A DNA stretch of 64,000 nucleotides, taken from assembly GCF_029674545.1 (NCBI RefSeq), contig NZ_CP121354.1, forward strand, positions 1,984,001-2,048,000, in the 5' to 3' direction. The position numbers were made by a program, and so were the translations under genes. The notes beneath the pieces are model-generated. The model saw nothing but the letters and a program-made list of their open reading frames with translations, was not told the DNA's origin and did no database searches. Origin of the DNA: Mesorhizobium sp. WSM4904 (GTDB lineage: Bacteria; Pseudomonadota; Alphaproteobacteria; Rhizobiales; Rhizobiaceae). Shown piece after piece: positions 23,621 to 32,149 of the stretch; positions within the stretch are counted from its first letter, which is position 1; the number at the start of each line of letters is the position of its first letter.

Positions 23621-24211
23621 TTACCCGTGGGCGTATCTGACGAGGATATAGAGCAAAATCAGGGCAGCGGCGCCGGCACCGACAATCGTTCCCAAACGCT
23701 TCTCGATGAACTCCTTGATCGACTCGCCGTAGCGGCGCAGCAGCCAGGCAAGCAGCAGGAAGCGGGCGCCGCGCGCGACGATCGCAAGCCCGATGAACAG
23801 CAAGAGGTTGACGCCGATGACGCCCGACAAGATGGTCACCACCTTGATCGGCGGCAAATGCGCCGCGCCCGAGGTGATCAGCATCAGGATGATGAAGCCG
23901 ACGCCGGATGAGGTACGCAGCGCCTCGAACTCATCATACTTGCCGTAGAATTCGAGGATCGGCTTGGCGACCGCCTCGTAAGCGTAATGGCCGATGAACC
24001 ATCCGGCGATGCCGCCCAGCACCGAAGCGACCGTTGCGATCAGTGCATAGCGATAGGCGCGGTCGGGCCTGGACAGCGCCATCGGCAGATAGAGCACGTC
24101 GGCCGGCACCAGGAAGACGGAGCTTTCGACGAAGGCGATGAAGGCCAGCCACCATTCGGCCGATTTCCTGGCCGCCAGCGACAGGGTCCAGTCGTAAAGT
24201 CCGCGAAGCAT
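23621..24211 (-). CDS. YqaA/VTT family membrane protein
   Basis: A 196-residue DedA-superfamily (VTT, formerly SNARE_assoc) membrane protein of the YqaA branch. Characteristic stretches are FIAFVESSVFLVPADVLYLPMAL near the N-terminus (the F-E-S segment with a re-entrant loop), GGIAGWFIGHYAYEAVAKP, and SGAAHLPPIKVVTILSGVIGVN. Related proteins act as lipid scramblases or transporters; the substrate here is not known. It lies directly upstream of dsbB. Confidence 0.88.
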   Translation of the reverse strand: MLRGLYDWTLSLAARKSAEWWLAFIAFVESSVFLVPADVLYLPMALSRPDRAYRYALIATVASVLGGIAGWFIGHYAYEAVAKPILEFYGKYDEFEALRTSSGVGFIILMLITSGAAHLPPIKVVTILSGVIGVNLLLFIGLAIVARGARFLLLAWLLRRYGESIKEFIEKRLGTIVGAGAAALILLYILVRYAHG

Positions 24212-24260
24212 CGGCTCTCCTAATGCGGTTGACGCAATCCAGACCTGGAATTGCTCTAGT

Positions 24261-24300
24261 GCATGCTACCCGAAGCGCTTAGCGGTTTTGGGCAACGACA
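24261..24300. repeat. Degenerate GCATG palindrome in opposite orientation
   Basis: GCATGCTACCCGAAGCGCTT followed by AGCGGTTTTGGGCAACGAC. This is a diverged reverse-orientation copy of the 58403-58450 palindrome (GTCGTTTTCCCAAAACCGC). It is preceded by GCAATCCAG/CTGGAATTGC remnants of the related family (24235-24255). Confidence 0.5.
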
Positions 24301-24457
24301 GGCAGGAAGACAAGAACCCAAAGCGCCGCAGCAGACGCTTCCGGCTGAGGCGTTTCGGCGCGCCGTCTGTCTAGAAAGTTTTTGTGCGCCGCACAATGGC
24401 AGCGTCTTCACGAAACCGTAAGGCGCGGCTGGCGCTGGCAAATCGGCAACAGGCCAG

Positions 24458-24485
24458 TTGACGAAAGGCCCTCGGCCCGTATAGT
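24458..24485 (+). promoter_or_regulatory. Housekeeping sigma-70 promoter of tRNA-Leu
   Basis: TTGACG, a 16-base spacer, then TATAGT, starting 56 bases before the mature tRNA 5' end. Transcription would begin near 24492, giving a 5' leader of about 20 bases to be removed by RNase P. Confidence 0.75.
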
Positions 24486-24513
24486 CCGCGCCCATCCAGG
24501 CCGCCCGGCCTGA

Positions 24514-24598
24514 GCCCCTATGGCGGAATTGGTAGACGCGCTCGACTCAAAATCGAGTTCCGCAAGGAGTGCTGGTTCGATCCCGGCTAGGGGCACCA
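24514..24598 (+). tRNA. tRNA-Leu (anticodon CAA)
   Basis: An 85-base class II tRNA with CCA encoded. The acceptor stem GCCCCTA pairs with TAGGGGC, followed by A and CCA. The anticodon stem CTCGA/TCGAG encloses the loop CTCAAAA, with anticodon CAA reading UUG. A long variable arm (TTCCGCAAGGAGT region) and the T-arm GCTGG-TTCGATC-CCGGC are present. A good promoter lies upstream. It is convergent with the deaminase gene 22 bases downstream. Confidence 0.97.
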
Positions 24599-24619
24599 TT
24601 GACCGCCTTGGTCGCCAGG

Positions 24620-25090
24620 CTAACGCCGCCAGAAGTCACGGTGGGCAGCGAGAAGCTGGTCCTCGATTTCGGGGAAGGGGCCGTGAACCTCGACCTTCTT
24701 CTGCCCGGAACCGAGCACAACGCGCGAGGACAGGCTCATCGTCGGGTTTTCGGGATGGTCCCCGGTCAGCGTGAGAAGCTTGCTCTCCTCGAAACCGTAG
24801 ACCAGCCGGCCGATATTCGCCCAGTAGAGCGTTCCGGTGCACATCGCGCACGGCTCGCCTGTCGAGACCAGCGTGCAGGTCCAGAGAAACTCCGGCGAAT
24901 AGGCTGCCGCCGCGCGCCGCGCAAGTTCGGTTTCGGCGTGATGCACGGTGTCGATATTGCCCTGGCGCATGAGGATCGCGTCCTCGGGGCCGACCAGCAC
25001 CGCGCCGAACGGATGATGGCCGTGCGCGGCTGCGTCGCGGGCAACGGCATCTGCCGCGAGTAGGTGGGCGATCATCCGGTCGCGCGTCAT
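24620..25090 (-). CDS. Nucleoside/cytidine-type deaminase (CMP/dCMP deaminase fold)
   Basis: About 156 residues, a zinc-dependent deaminase of the guanine deaminase/TadA-like group. The zinc ligands are in HHAETELARR (HAE motif) and GEPCAMCTGTLYW (PCxxC). The N-terminal helix is followed by HPFGAVLVGPEDAILMRQGN. The C-terminal half has GRLVYGFEESKLLTLTG, closer to guanine/nucleoside deaminases than to tRNA-specific TadA. The start is uncertain between 25090 (MTRDRMIAHLLAADA) and 25075; neither has a strong ribosome binding site. Confidence 0.88.
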   Translation of the reverse strand: MTRDRMIAHLLAADAVARDAAAHGHHPFGAVLVGPEDAILMRQGNIDTVHHAETELARRAAAAYSPEFLWTCTLVSTGEPCAMCTGTLYWANIGRLVYGFEESKLLTLTGDHPENPTMSLSSRVVLGSGQKKVEVHGPFPEIEDQLLAAHRDFWRR

Positions 25091-25405
25091 ATCGCGCAGA
25101 TTAAGGCACGGGAGGCGGCGCGGGAAGGGCGGGAAGTTGTCTCGACATGAAATTCCTCGCGGCCATGGGCCAGGATCACGCGATGCCTGGTCATCTTCAA
25201 CCAGCCGCACCATCGACGCCGACAGCGCTGCTGCAGTTCCCAGGCGGTAGTAGGTTGGAGCTACTGCGAATTCGGTATCCCGTGCCTCTGGGTCGGACCT
25301 GCAAAGCGGGATAGAATGCCTGGCGATATGCGTCTCCGAACTGCGGAAATGCGTCGAAGCAATGGAATTCTGAGCCCTTCTTGTCCGGACGGTTGAGACG
25401 CAACC
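25091..25405. other. Gap with no recognised feature
   Basis: 315 bases upstream of the deaminase and before the small gene at 25406. Reading frames here lack family features or ribosome binding sites, and I saw no clear hairpin or promoter. It probably holds divergent promoters. Confidence 0.5.
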
Positions 25406-25687
25406 ATGGCAAAAAGAAAATCGCGTGCCAGGCCCAACGGCGATCTCGTAAAGCTGATGGCGACCAGGCCGCGAGCGGTTGCCCTTGCAGCGCTGCATGT
25501 GAGTGAGTCGGTGCTGCTCGAGCTCGAAGCATCCGAACTCTTGTCAGCCGCGGAGATTAGAGGGTTGCTCAGGGACGCGTCGACGACGTTGCGCAACGCC
25601 GCCGATGAAGTGGACAACCGAAGCTGCCTCGTTGCCAGCAAAATAGTCGAGTCGATGCGGGAAAACTTCAAGAGGAACAAAAGCTGA
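25406..25687 (+). CDS. Small hypothetical protein
   Basis: A 93-residue soluble, helix-rich protein not assigned to any family. It has a basic start (MAKRKSRARPNGDLVK), a central amphipathic stretch (LHVSESVLLELEASELLSAAE) and a basic end. The GC content is a little lower than the neighbours, and the upstream sequence has only a weak ribosome binding site. The periodicity of charged and hydrophobic residues looks like a real protein rather than a chance frame, but the call is tentative. Confidence 0.5.
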   Translation: MAKRKSRARPNGDLVKLMATRPRAVALAALHVSESVLLELEASELLSAAEIRGLLRDASTTLRNAADEVDNRSCLVASKIVESMRENFKRNKS

Positions 25688-25846
25688 CCGGTTCGCCCCA
25701 AAACGAAATTCAAATCCTGGTGCCGGCCATTCTACGGAACAGGTGCATGTTCAACGGAAATGAGGCGTTGTACTGATCGCATCTGTTTGATGTACACTCA
25801 ATCCGAGGAGGAAGTTGGGGGAGGAAAATATTGGGCGGGGCAATAG

Positions 25847-26566
25847 ATGACATACTCTTCGCATCCTTTTTTGCGGGCAAATGAGAATCGTCCAGTACAC
25901 GCCGGATTTGACGACGACACCACCGCACTGATCAAGGCGCTTGGGTTCACGCCAAGACGCTATGCGGCGGAGACGGTGATCGTCAGGCAGGGCGAGAACA
26001 AAGATCGGATGTTCGTCGTCGAGTCGGGCTGGGGCTGCATTGCTCATGAACTCGCCGGCGGTCAACGACAGATCCTGGACTTCGCCCTGAAGGGCGATAT
26101 CGTGCTGCCTCAGTTCAACGGAGGCGGCGCTCTCGAGACATTCGTGGCGCTAACCGACCTTTCGGTGCTGGTCGCTTCGACCAAGACATTCGCCCTTGCC
26201 GCCATGAAATCGCCTCCGCTCTTTTCCGTTATTCTCGAGGCACTCGTGCAAAACGGAGCGGTGATCGCCCAACATCTCACCAATGTTGGACGGCGCAGCG
26301 CGCTGGGACGGTCGGCGCATCTGTTCCTCGAACTGATCGCGCGTCTGGAGCGGGTCGGCGCGGTCAACCATGACAGCTTCGAATGTCCTCTCACCCAGTA
26401 CGATCTCGCGGATGTCCTCGGCCTCACTCCGATCCATGTCAATCGGATGCTGCGGGAGTTGCGAGAGCGCAAGTTCCTCGAATTCCGGCATGGCCATGTT
26501 CGCATGATCGATCGGGCGGGGCTGATAAAGTTTGCCGGGTTCGCGGGCGAATATGTAGAAAGTTGA
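25847..26566 (+). CDS. Crp/Fnr family transcriptional regulator
   Basis: A 239-residue regulator with an N-terminal cyclic-nucleotide-type beta-barrel (about 30-145; VIVRQGENKDRMFVVESGWGCIAHELAGGQRQI) and a C-terminal winged helix (about 165-230; LTQYDLADVLGLTPIHVNRMLRELRERKFL). No Fnr-type N-terminal cysteine cluster is present, and the cAMP phosphate-cassette residues are not conserved, so the effector is unknown. Rhizobia have many such paralogues. It is transcribed alone, convergent with the broken beta-propeller gene, and preceded by a GGAGG-like stretch. Confidence 0.88.
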   Translation: MTYSSHPFLRANENRPVHAGFDDDTTALIKALGFTPRRYAAETVIVRQGENKDRMFVVESGWGCIAHELAGGQRQILDFALKGDIVLPQFNGGGALETFVALTDLSVLVASTKTFALAAMKSPPLFSVILEALVQNGAVIAQHLTNVGRRSALGRSAHLFLELIARLERVGAVNHDSFECPLTQYDLADVLGLTPIHVNRMLRELRERKFLEFRHGHVRMIDRAGLIKFAGFAGEYVES

Positions 26567-26606
26567 GGCGCTTAAAGGGTTTCCAAGTCCACCGCGAGCA
26601 TACACT

Positions 26607-27840
26607 TCATCGCATATTGCCCGTATGCCCTTGCGAATACCGCCCTGGCTGCGGCCAGACCGTCAGGCCATGCGGCTCGACACCGACGCGGATCTTGGTC
26701 ACCGCGCCTGACATCGTGTCGATCATATAGACCTCGCCGTCGAAGCGGCCGGACAGCCAGAGCTGCTTGCCGTCGGCGCTGACATTGCCCATGTCGGGGC
26801 TGCCGCCGTCCGGGATCGGCCATTGCGCGACGACCTGGCGCCTGGCGAAGTCGATCACCGTCACGCTGCCAGGCCCGTCGGCGCGGCCCTGCTCCATCTT
26901 GTGCGAGCCGCGGTTCGAGACGTAGAGCCGCTTGCCGTCGCGGCTGACGACAAAGCCGTGCGCGCCTATGCCCGTCGCGATGAAGCCGATCTCCTTGAAA
27001 CTGTCGCCATCGATGAGGAACACACCGTCGTTCATCATGTCGGCGACGTAGAAGATTTTGCCGTCGGGCGACAGCCTGATGTCCTGCGGCATCGCCCATC
27101 TTCGACAGATCGAGATGGCCGAGCACCTTCCGGTTCTTGAGGTCGATCTTGGCCAGCCCGCCGTCGCCATATTCGCAGGTGAAGATCGCGTAGGAATTGT
27201 CGGCCGCGAAGTCGGCATGGTTGATGCCGGGACAGGTCGGCGTCAGGATGATCGATTTCAGCGTCATGGTCTGCGGATCGCGCAGGTCGAGCTGCTTCAG
27301 GGCCTCGTCGACGATGATGGCGGCGCTGCCGTCCGGCATGAAGTACATGTTGTAGGGGTCGTCGACCGGCACCTGCTTGCCGGGCTTGGCGGTCGTCGGA
27401 TCGATCGGCGTCAGGCTGCCGTTCCTGCCGGTGCCGTTGTTGGCCACCCAGAGCGTCTTCAGGTCCCAGGACGGAACGACGTGCTGCGGCTTGCTGCCGA
27501 CCGGAAACCTGCCGACCTCCTTCAGCGTCACCGGGTCGATGACGGAAACGCTGTTCGAGGAGCGGTTGGGCACGTAGACGCGCGACAACGCACCCGCCGT
27601 GGCCGGGCTCATATGGCCGGCGGTGGTGTGGACATAGATGTCGACGAGCGAAGGCGGGGGCTCGCTGCAATCCTCGGGGCAAGTATCGGCCAGGGCCCGG
27701 GCCGGAAGCATGGCGATCAGGACGAGCGGCGTACAGAGGCGGGCGAAGCGCAGGAAGGTTTCGATCATCGGGAAATGCATTGTGGTGAAGGTTGGCCGGA
27801 CCCGGCCGCCGGATGCCATAGCCGGTGTGCAGCCTTTCAT
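26607..27840 (-). pseudogene. YVTN-type beta-propeller protein, interrupted by a frameshift
   Basis: The N-terminal part (signal peptide ending RALA, then VDIYVHTTAGHMSPATAG and YVPNRSSNSVSVIDPVTLKEVG repeats) is read in one frame to LDLSKMGD near 27100. The C-terminal part (MPQDIRLSPDGKIFYVADMMND through GSVTVIDFARRQVVAQWPIP to QGHTGNMR) continues in a second frame to the stop at 26607. The junction is at about 27085-27105, where one extra or two missing bases would explain it. An intact gene would encode about 410 residues of a periplasmic six- or seven-bladed propeller. The ATG at 27840 directly abuts the stop of the GNAT gene and has AAGG upstream. A sequencing error cannot be excluded. 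Confidence 0.8.
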
Positions 27841-29121
27841 CTAGCGCCTTTTCAACAGGCCCCGCATGCGGTTGCGCAGGATGCGCGCCATGTTGCGGGT
27901 CTCGCGGTAAAGGTGGAGCTGCGAGGCCGCCTGGCGGGCCAGCCGGTCGGCGTCGGGCGTCAGGCCGACCACCAGCGTGCCCATCGGCTTGCGTTCCGTC
28001 CACAGCCGGCTCATCACCGGATGGTCGGGCACCGCGCAGGAATCGGTCATGACGATGTTGGGGTCGTCGAGGTGCTGTTTCGTCACCTCGATCATCAGAA
28101 GCGTGCCCGGCGAATAGGCGGAGAGCGCCTCGTCATAGGCCGTCTTCCAAGTATAGGCGACACCAGCCTCGACGAACACCACGAGGCAGGCGATGGTGCG
28201 GCCGTCGAGCGTCAGCGAATGGATGCGGCACATGTCGTGCTCGGCGAGCCGGTGCACGGCCTCGCGGGCGAAGGCGGCGCGGTAGCGGTCGATCGCCATG
28301 GCCGTGCGCTCGCGGCCCTTCCAGCCGGCGGCCTCCAGCGTCAGGAAGCCCTCGATGGCGTGGCGGATTTCGTCCTGTCCGCGCGCCACGACATGCTCGA
28401 GCTTGCCGAGGTCGGCGAGGCGCCGCTTCAGGCGGCGGAATTCGCGATGGTGATGCGAGCGCAGCGAGGCCTTGAGATAGCCGTCGCCGTCGGCGTCGCT
28501 TTCCAGCACCGGGCGCTCGACCCTGCCGGTGGTGACCAGGGTCAGGCCGCGGCTGTCGGCAAAGGACGTGAGCAGGCTCGCCACGGGACCGTCCAGCCGC
28601 ATGTCGGGCAGCACGAACACCTTCGGCAGCTTGAGATGCGGCCTCCCCAGCATCGAGAAGAAATCCTCGATGACGCCGACCGGATCGTCGCGGTCGACCA
28701 GCGGCGTGCCGAGCGGACCGAACGGGCTCGACCATGTGCGCATGACCGATACGCCGAGCGGGATCGCCGGCCGCTCGACCGAGAACGGCACCAGAAGCCG
28801 CAACCGGTTGCGGAACTCGTCGCCGTCGCGGATCACGGCCAGCCGCACCTCGCGGTCCTCGAGCCTCGGCATGGCGGGGGCCAGGAAGCGCGGGTTGAAG
28901 AACACATTGGGCTCGATCGTGCGGGCGCTGAGATAATCGAGCTCCTCGACGAGGTCGAAGCCCGCGGATGCCGGATAGATCGCGAGCTTGCGCTCCGGCC
29001 GGTTGTTGGCGAAGAGCTCGATATGGGCGGGATCGGCCTCCCTGGCGAGGCCGGCAAGGCCCGACACCATGGCGCCGGCCGGGCCGCCGCTGGTCTCCTC
29101 AAGCAACGGAACGGCGGCCAT
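27841..29121 (-). CDS. GNAT acetyltransferase of the BioF2/CelD-like (FemAB-related) type
   Basis: A 426-residue soluble protein. The C-terminal half carries the Acetyltransf_6 (CelD/BcsL, FemAB-related) domain: SLRSHHHREFRRLKRRLADLG near 220, LTLEAAGWKGRERTAMA near 262, and MCRIHSLTLDGRTIACLVVFVEAGVAYTWKTAYDEALSAYSPGTLL, the acyl-CoA binding half. Such enzymes acylate exopolysaccharides or related glycans. The start overlaps the flippase stop by one base (TGATG), indicating coupled translation and a common pathway for a surface polysaccharide. No glycosyltransferases are present in the window. Confidence 0.85.
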   Translation of the reverse strand: MAAVPLLEETSGGPAGAMVSGLAGLAREADPAHIELFANNRPERKLAIYPASAGFDLVEELDYLSARTIEPNVFFNPRFLAPAMPRLEDREVRLAVIRDGDEFRNRLRLLVPFSVERPAIPLGVSVMRTWSSPFGPLGTPLVDRDDPVGVIEDFFSMLGRPHLKLPKVFVLPDMRLDGPVASLLTSFADSRGLTLVTTGRVERPVLESDADGDGYLKASLRSHHHREFRRLKRRLADLGKLEHVVARGQDEIRHAIEGFLTLEAAGWKGRERTAMAIDRYRAAFAREAVHRLAEHDMCRIHSLTLDGRTIACLVVFVEAGVAYTWKTAYDEALSAYSPGTLLMIEVTKQHLDDPNIVMTDSCAVPDHPVMSRLWTERKPMGTLVVGLTPDADRLARQAASQLHLYRETRNMARILRNRMRGLLKRR

Positions 29122-30524
29122 CAGGCGATTTCCTTATTTGCAGGCACGAAAATCGCCATGACGATGCCGAGCTTGCGCCAGACGGTGAAGGACAGCGCGC
29201 CTGCCTCGAAGATCATGGCGAGGCTGGTGGCGATCGCGGCGCCCCAGAGGCCGAAGAGCGGGATCAGGACCACGTTGAGACCGATGTTCAAGGCAAGCGT
29301 CATGGCGTAGACGGCGGCGCAGATGTTCTGGTTGCCGCTCATGGTGAGCAGGCTTTCGCAAGGGCCGACGGCGCCGCGCGCGACGACGCCGAAGACGAGC
29401 AGGAAGAGCAGCGGATAGCCGGCGGTGAATTCCGGGCCGAACAGCACCAGCATCGGTTCGCCGAGCGCGAGCACCAGCAGCGCCATCGCTAGCGACGGCC
29501 AGAAGGTCCAGGAGACGGTCTCGCGGGCGAAGGCGGCGAGCCTTTCCGGCTCGCCATGGGTGAACTGCGCATAACGCTGGGCAACGCCCGCCTTGACCGC
29601 GAAATAGACGAAATGCACCAGCGCCAGCGTCTTCACCGTGGCGAAGTAGACGGCGACGTCGTTGGGGTCGAGATAGGCGCCGACCATCAGCACGTCGGCA
29701 TTGGTGAGCAGGAAGAAGAAACTCTCGACCAGGAAGATCGGCAGCGAGACGAGGAACCACCGGCTGAAATGCACGGTCATCGGACCGGCCGGGATCTTCT
29801 TGTCCATGCGGGAGGTGACGCCCATCAGTTGGCCGAGCGTCGTGATATAGGTAGCGGCAATCGAGGCGAAGATGGCGGTCTTGGCGTCGGGGGCGTAGTT
29901 CAGGGCGAGCATTGCCGCCATGAACGCCAGGATCAGCACCGGCCGCACCAGATAGGTCGGCGACAGCGCGAACAGCGCCCATGAATTCGCCCGCGCCAGC
30001 CCCTGCAGAAGATCGCCCATCGCGATCATCGGCAGGCAGATGACGCCGAGGATGAAGGGGATGACGTAGTAGCTCTCGATCCAGGGCGAGGCGAGCCAGA
30101 CGCCAAGCGCCCCGAGGCCGGCGATCACCGTCGAGGCGATAAGCACGAACAGCCGGCTCGCCAGGACAATGCCGCGCAGCTCGGCGAGCATGCCGCGCTC
30201 GCGGTACTCGGGAATGAAGCGAATGACCGAGGTGTGGAAGCCGAGGCAGGCAAGGTTGCCGACGATGACCATCGTCACCCAGACCAGCACGAAGATGCCG
30301 TATTCGAACGAGCCCATCCAGCGCGCCATCAGCACCTGGCTGACGAAGGCGATGACGGCGCTGACGATGCGGATGGAAAAGGCGATCAGCGACATGCGGC
30401 CGGCTTCGCCGCGTTCGTCGGCGGTGAACAGCGCGGCGTCGATGCGGCCAAGCAGCGGGCGCATGCGCCGCGCCCAGCGCTGCGGCAGGAACCGCCCGGC
30501 AGTCGTAGCCGCGGAAAAGCGCAC
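29121..30524 (-). CDS. Polysaccharide/oligosaccharide flippase (MOP superfamily, Wzx-like)
   Basis: A 467-residue membrane protein with about twelve to fourteen helices. The first repeat begins IRIVSAVIAFVSQVLMARWMGSFEYGIFVLVW, the typical start of Polysacc_synt family flippases that move lipid-linked glycans across the inner membrane. The N-terminal 45 residues are a basic cytoplasmic tail. GTG at 30524 is preceded by GGGAGAG. The operon continues with a GNAT acyltransferase and the broken beta-propeller gene, so the product is probably an acylated surface glycan. Confidence 0.88.
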   Translation of the reverse strand: MRFSAATTAGRFLPQRWARRMRPLLGRIDAALFTADERGEAGRMSLIAFSIRIVSAVIAFVSQVLMARWMGSFEYGIFVLVWVTMVIVGNLACLGFHTSVIRFIPEYRERGMLAELRGIVLASRLFVLIASTVIAGLGALGVWLASPWIESYYVIPFILGVICLPMIAMGDLLQGLARANSWALFALSPTYLVRPVLILAFMAAMLALNYAPDAKTAIFASIAATYITTLGQLMGVTSRMDKKIPAGPMTVHFSRWFLVSLPIFLVESFFFLLTNADVLMVGAYLDPNDVAVYFATVKTLALVHFVYFAVKAGVAQRYAQFTHGEPERLAAFARETVSWTFWPSLAMALLVLALGEPMLVLFGPEFTAGYPLLFLLVFGVVARGAVGPCESLLTMSGNQNICAAVYAMTLALNIGLNVVLIPLFGLWGAAIATSLAMIFEAGALSFTVWRKLGIVMAIFVPANKEIA

Positions 30525-30621
30525 CCCGAATTCTCTCCCTTTTCCGCCTCTTTCCAGGATTTCGGTCTATCCGAAACACCTTAAGAAACGGTTGGGTGAG
30601 GAGGGACAGCGGGCAGCGAAA

Positions 30622-30729
30622 GGCGAGCGAGCGCCGGGGATTGCCCGTAGGCAAGGGGAGCCAGCCGGCGCCGCGCTCGCCCTTCCCCTGGCAGGGGAAG
30701 GGAGGACACCGGACGCGGCGCCGGTGTCC
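30622..30729. repeat. Nested palindrome block
   Basis: Three structures are stacked. CCCTTCCCCT-GGC-AGGGGAAGGG (30680-30702) has a perfect 10-bp stem. GGACACCGG ... CCGGTGTCC (30704-30729) has a perfect 9-bp stem. To the left, GCGCCGG/CCGGCGC arms (30630-30672) enclose TTGCC-CGTA-GGCAA. The block lies between the secreted-protein gene and the flippase operon and looks like a dispersed rhizobial element. No T-run is seen. Confidence 0.7.
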
Positions 30730-30749
30730 CAAGTTCCACAGGGACGCTC

Positions 30750-31253
30750 TTACATCCCCTTCATCGCGTCGCAGGACACGTTCGGATTCATGTCTGCGAA
30801 GGCGCCGGTCGGATTCGGCTTCCAGGCCCAGACGTGAAGCTCGTAAAACGGGCCGAGGCCGTAGCGGTTGGGCGCCGTGTTGAAGTTGAACAGGTGACCT
30901 TCGAGCGAGGCCGGACCCTTCGAGGTGATGTACTCGACGGCGATCAGCTTCAGCGTGCCGTCGGCCATCGGTTCGTACATCACCGCCTCGGGCTTGGCGA
31001 CGTTGACGGCGTCGTCCTTCAGATAGGCGGCATTGACGCAGTGTATGCCCATGGCGCCGCCGGTAAGGCCGCTGGCGCAGGGGATCGGCGCATAGCCTTC
31101 GGCCTTCGCCGCCGCCACGTCCTCGAAGCGGCTATCGGCCGCCCGCACCTTTTCGGCCAGCGAATTCATGGCCTCGGCGCTGACGGCGCCGGCCGCCATG
31201 ACGGTCAGGGCCGAAACCGCGACGAGGCACCGGGACCAGTTGTGGATGCTCAT
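30750..31253 (-). CDS. Secreted hypothetical protein
   Basis: A 167-residue protein with a signal peptide (SALTVMAAGAVSA, cleavage near 26). The mature part has three cysteines (PCASG, IHCVN, VSCDAMKGM) and a Trp/Tyr-rich end (YELHVWAWKPNPTGAFADMNP). It resembles a widespread periplasmic protein family of unknown role found in proteobacteria; I do not know a named domain. The three cysteines could form one disulfide plus a free thiol. It is transcribed towards the flippase but separated by 225 bases of palindromic DNA, so it is probably independent. Confidence 0.75.
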   Translation of the reverse strand: MSIHNWSRCLVAVSALTVMAAGAVSAEAMNSLAEKVRAADSRFEDVAAAKAEGYAPIPCASGLTGGAMGIHCVNAAYLKDDAVNVAKPEAVMYEPMADGTLKLIAVEYITSKGPASLEGHLFNFNTAPNRYGLGPFYELHVWAWKPNPTGAFADMNPNVSCDAMKGM

Positions 31254-31365
31254 TTTTCCTCTCCAATTCGGTTGAGGCGCGCAAAGTCATAGCGGGCCGG
31301 TCAAAGGCCACGTTCAAACGCCTGTCGCGCCTGTCGTTGCGGGCCTATCGGACCCGCTCGTCAGA

Positions 31366-31575
31366 TCACCAGTGATGCCACCAATATTCCCAGTATTCGC
31401 GCGGCATCTCGCGCTCATCGAGGCCGATATCGCGTCTCAGATAATCGTCCCGCGGCGGCAACCGGCGGCGCCGGTTTCGCACAGGCGAAAGCAGCGCCGC
31501 CATGGCCCGCCGGATGAAGCCGCGCCGTGGCGTGAGGATATCGGCGGGGGCGGATATTCCCTCGCTGTCCGGCAT
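31366..31575 (-). CDS. Small DUF1127-like protein
   Basis: A 69-residue basic protein whose C-terminal half (NRRRRLPPRDDYLRRDIGLDEREMPREYWEYW) resembles the Arg-rich DUF1127 motif of small alphaproteobacterial proteins, some of which bind RNA. The N-terminal half is not conserved. The ATG at 31575 is one choice; the frame continues upstream but would run into the DUF4242 gene. The tail YWEYWWHHW is unusually aromatic. Confidence 0.6.
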   Translation of the reverse strand: MPDSEGISAPADILTPRRGFIRRAMAALLSPVRNRRRRLPPRDDYLRRDIGLDEREMPREYWEYWWHHW

Positions 31576-31630
31576 GACATCAGGTCCGCCTTCGGCAGGG
31601 ACGATCTGAAGCGCATCTTTGCGCCGTTGA

Positions 31631-31903
31631 TCAGCGATAAAAGTAAGGGTCGAGGACCCGCACCTCCGTGATCTTGTCGACGGGAAGCGAATTCTTCTGC
31701 GCCGTGCTGCGGATCGCCTCGGGCGAGGGCGCGTCATAGACGCAGAAGCTCTTCGACTTGTCGGGTGAAACGAATGACTGCACCCAGGTCACGCCCTTTT
31801 CGGCGTTGCGGGCGATGACACCGCCCATGGCTGCCGCGCCGGCATCGTTCATCGGCACGTTGAGGCCTTCGGAAAATGTGCGTTCAACCAGATAACGAGG
31901 CAT
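31631..31903 (-). CDS. DUF4242 (SCO4226-like) protein
   Basis: A 90-residue protein of the DUF4242 family, a small ferredoxin-like fold; the Streptomyces member SCO4226 binds nickel. Typical features are MPRYLVERTF at the start, GVTWVQSFVSPDKSKSFCVYDAPSPEAIR in the middle and KITEVRVLDPYFYR at the end. AAGGAAA precedes the ATG. It is divergent from a large AAA/LuxR regulator, an arrangement that suggests regulation by that protein. The biochemical role in proteobacteria is unknown. Confidence 0.85.
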   Translation of the reverse strand: MPRYLVERTFSEGLNVPMNDAGAAAMGGVIARNAEKGVTWVQSFVSPDKSKSFCVYDAPSPEAIRSTAQKNSLPVDKITEVRVLDPYFYR

Positions 31904-32149
31904 GATTGGTTTTCCTTTGGTGATTGAATCGCGCTCGGTTCAAGCGCGGCCGGACTAAAACCACGCTCGCAAAATCCGCGCATCGGCACCTTTCCCCATA
32001 TTTGGCGGGACGATTCCCCATGTTAGAAACGTTATTTGTGGAGAGATGAACCTCAATGTGTGGAAGGTCACATTATTGAGCGCCCGTCCGGACTATCGAG
32101 GCGGCGTCCCGCCGCGGTTAAAATCCTGACTTCGCGAGAGAGAGAGAGA

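Noticed and set aside
32036..32149. N-terminal extension of the AAA/LuxR regulator
   Set aside because: The frame is open, but the 38 added residues are not domain-like; the ATG at 32150 begins the conserved NTPase part.
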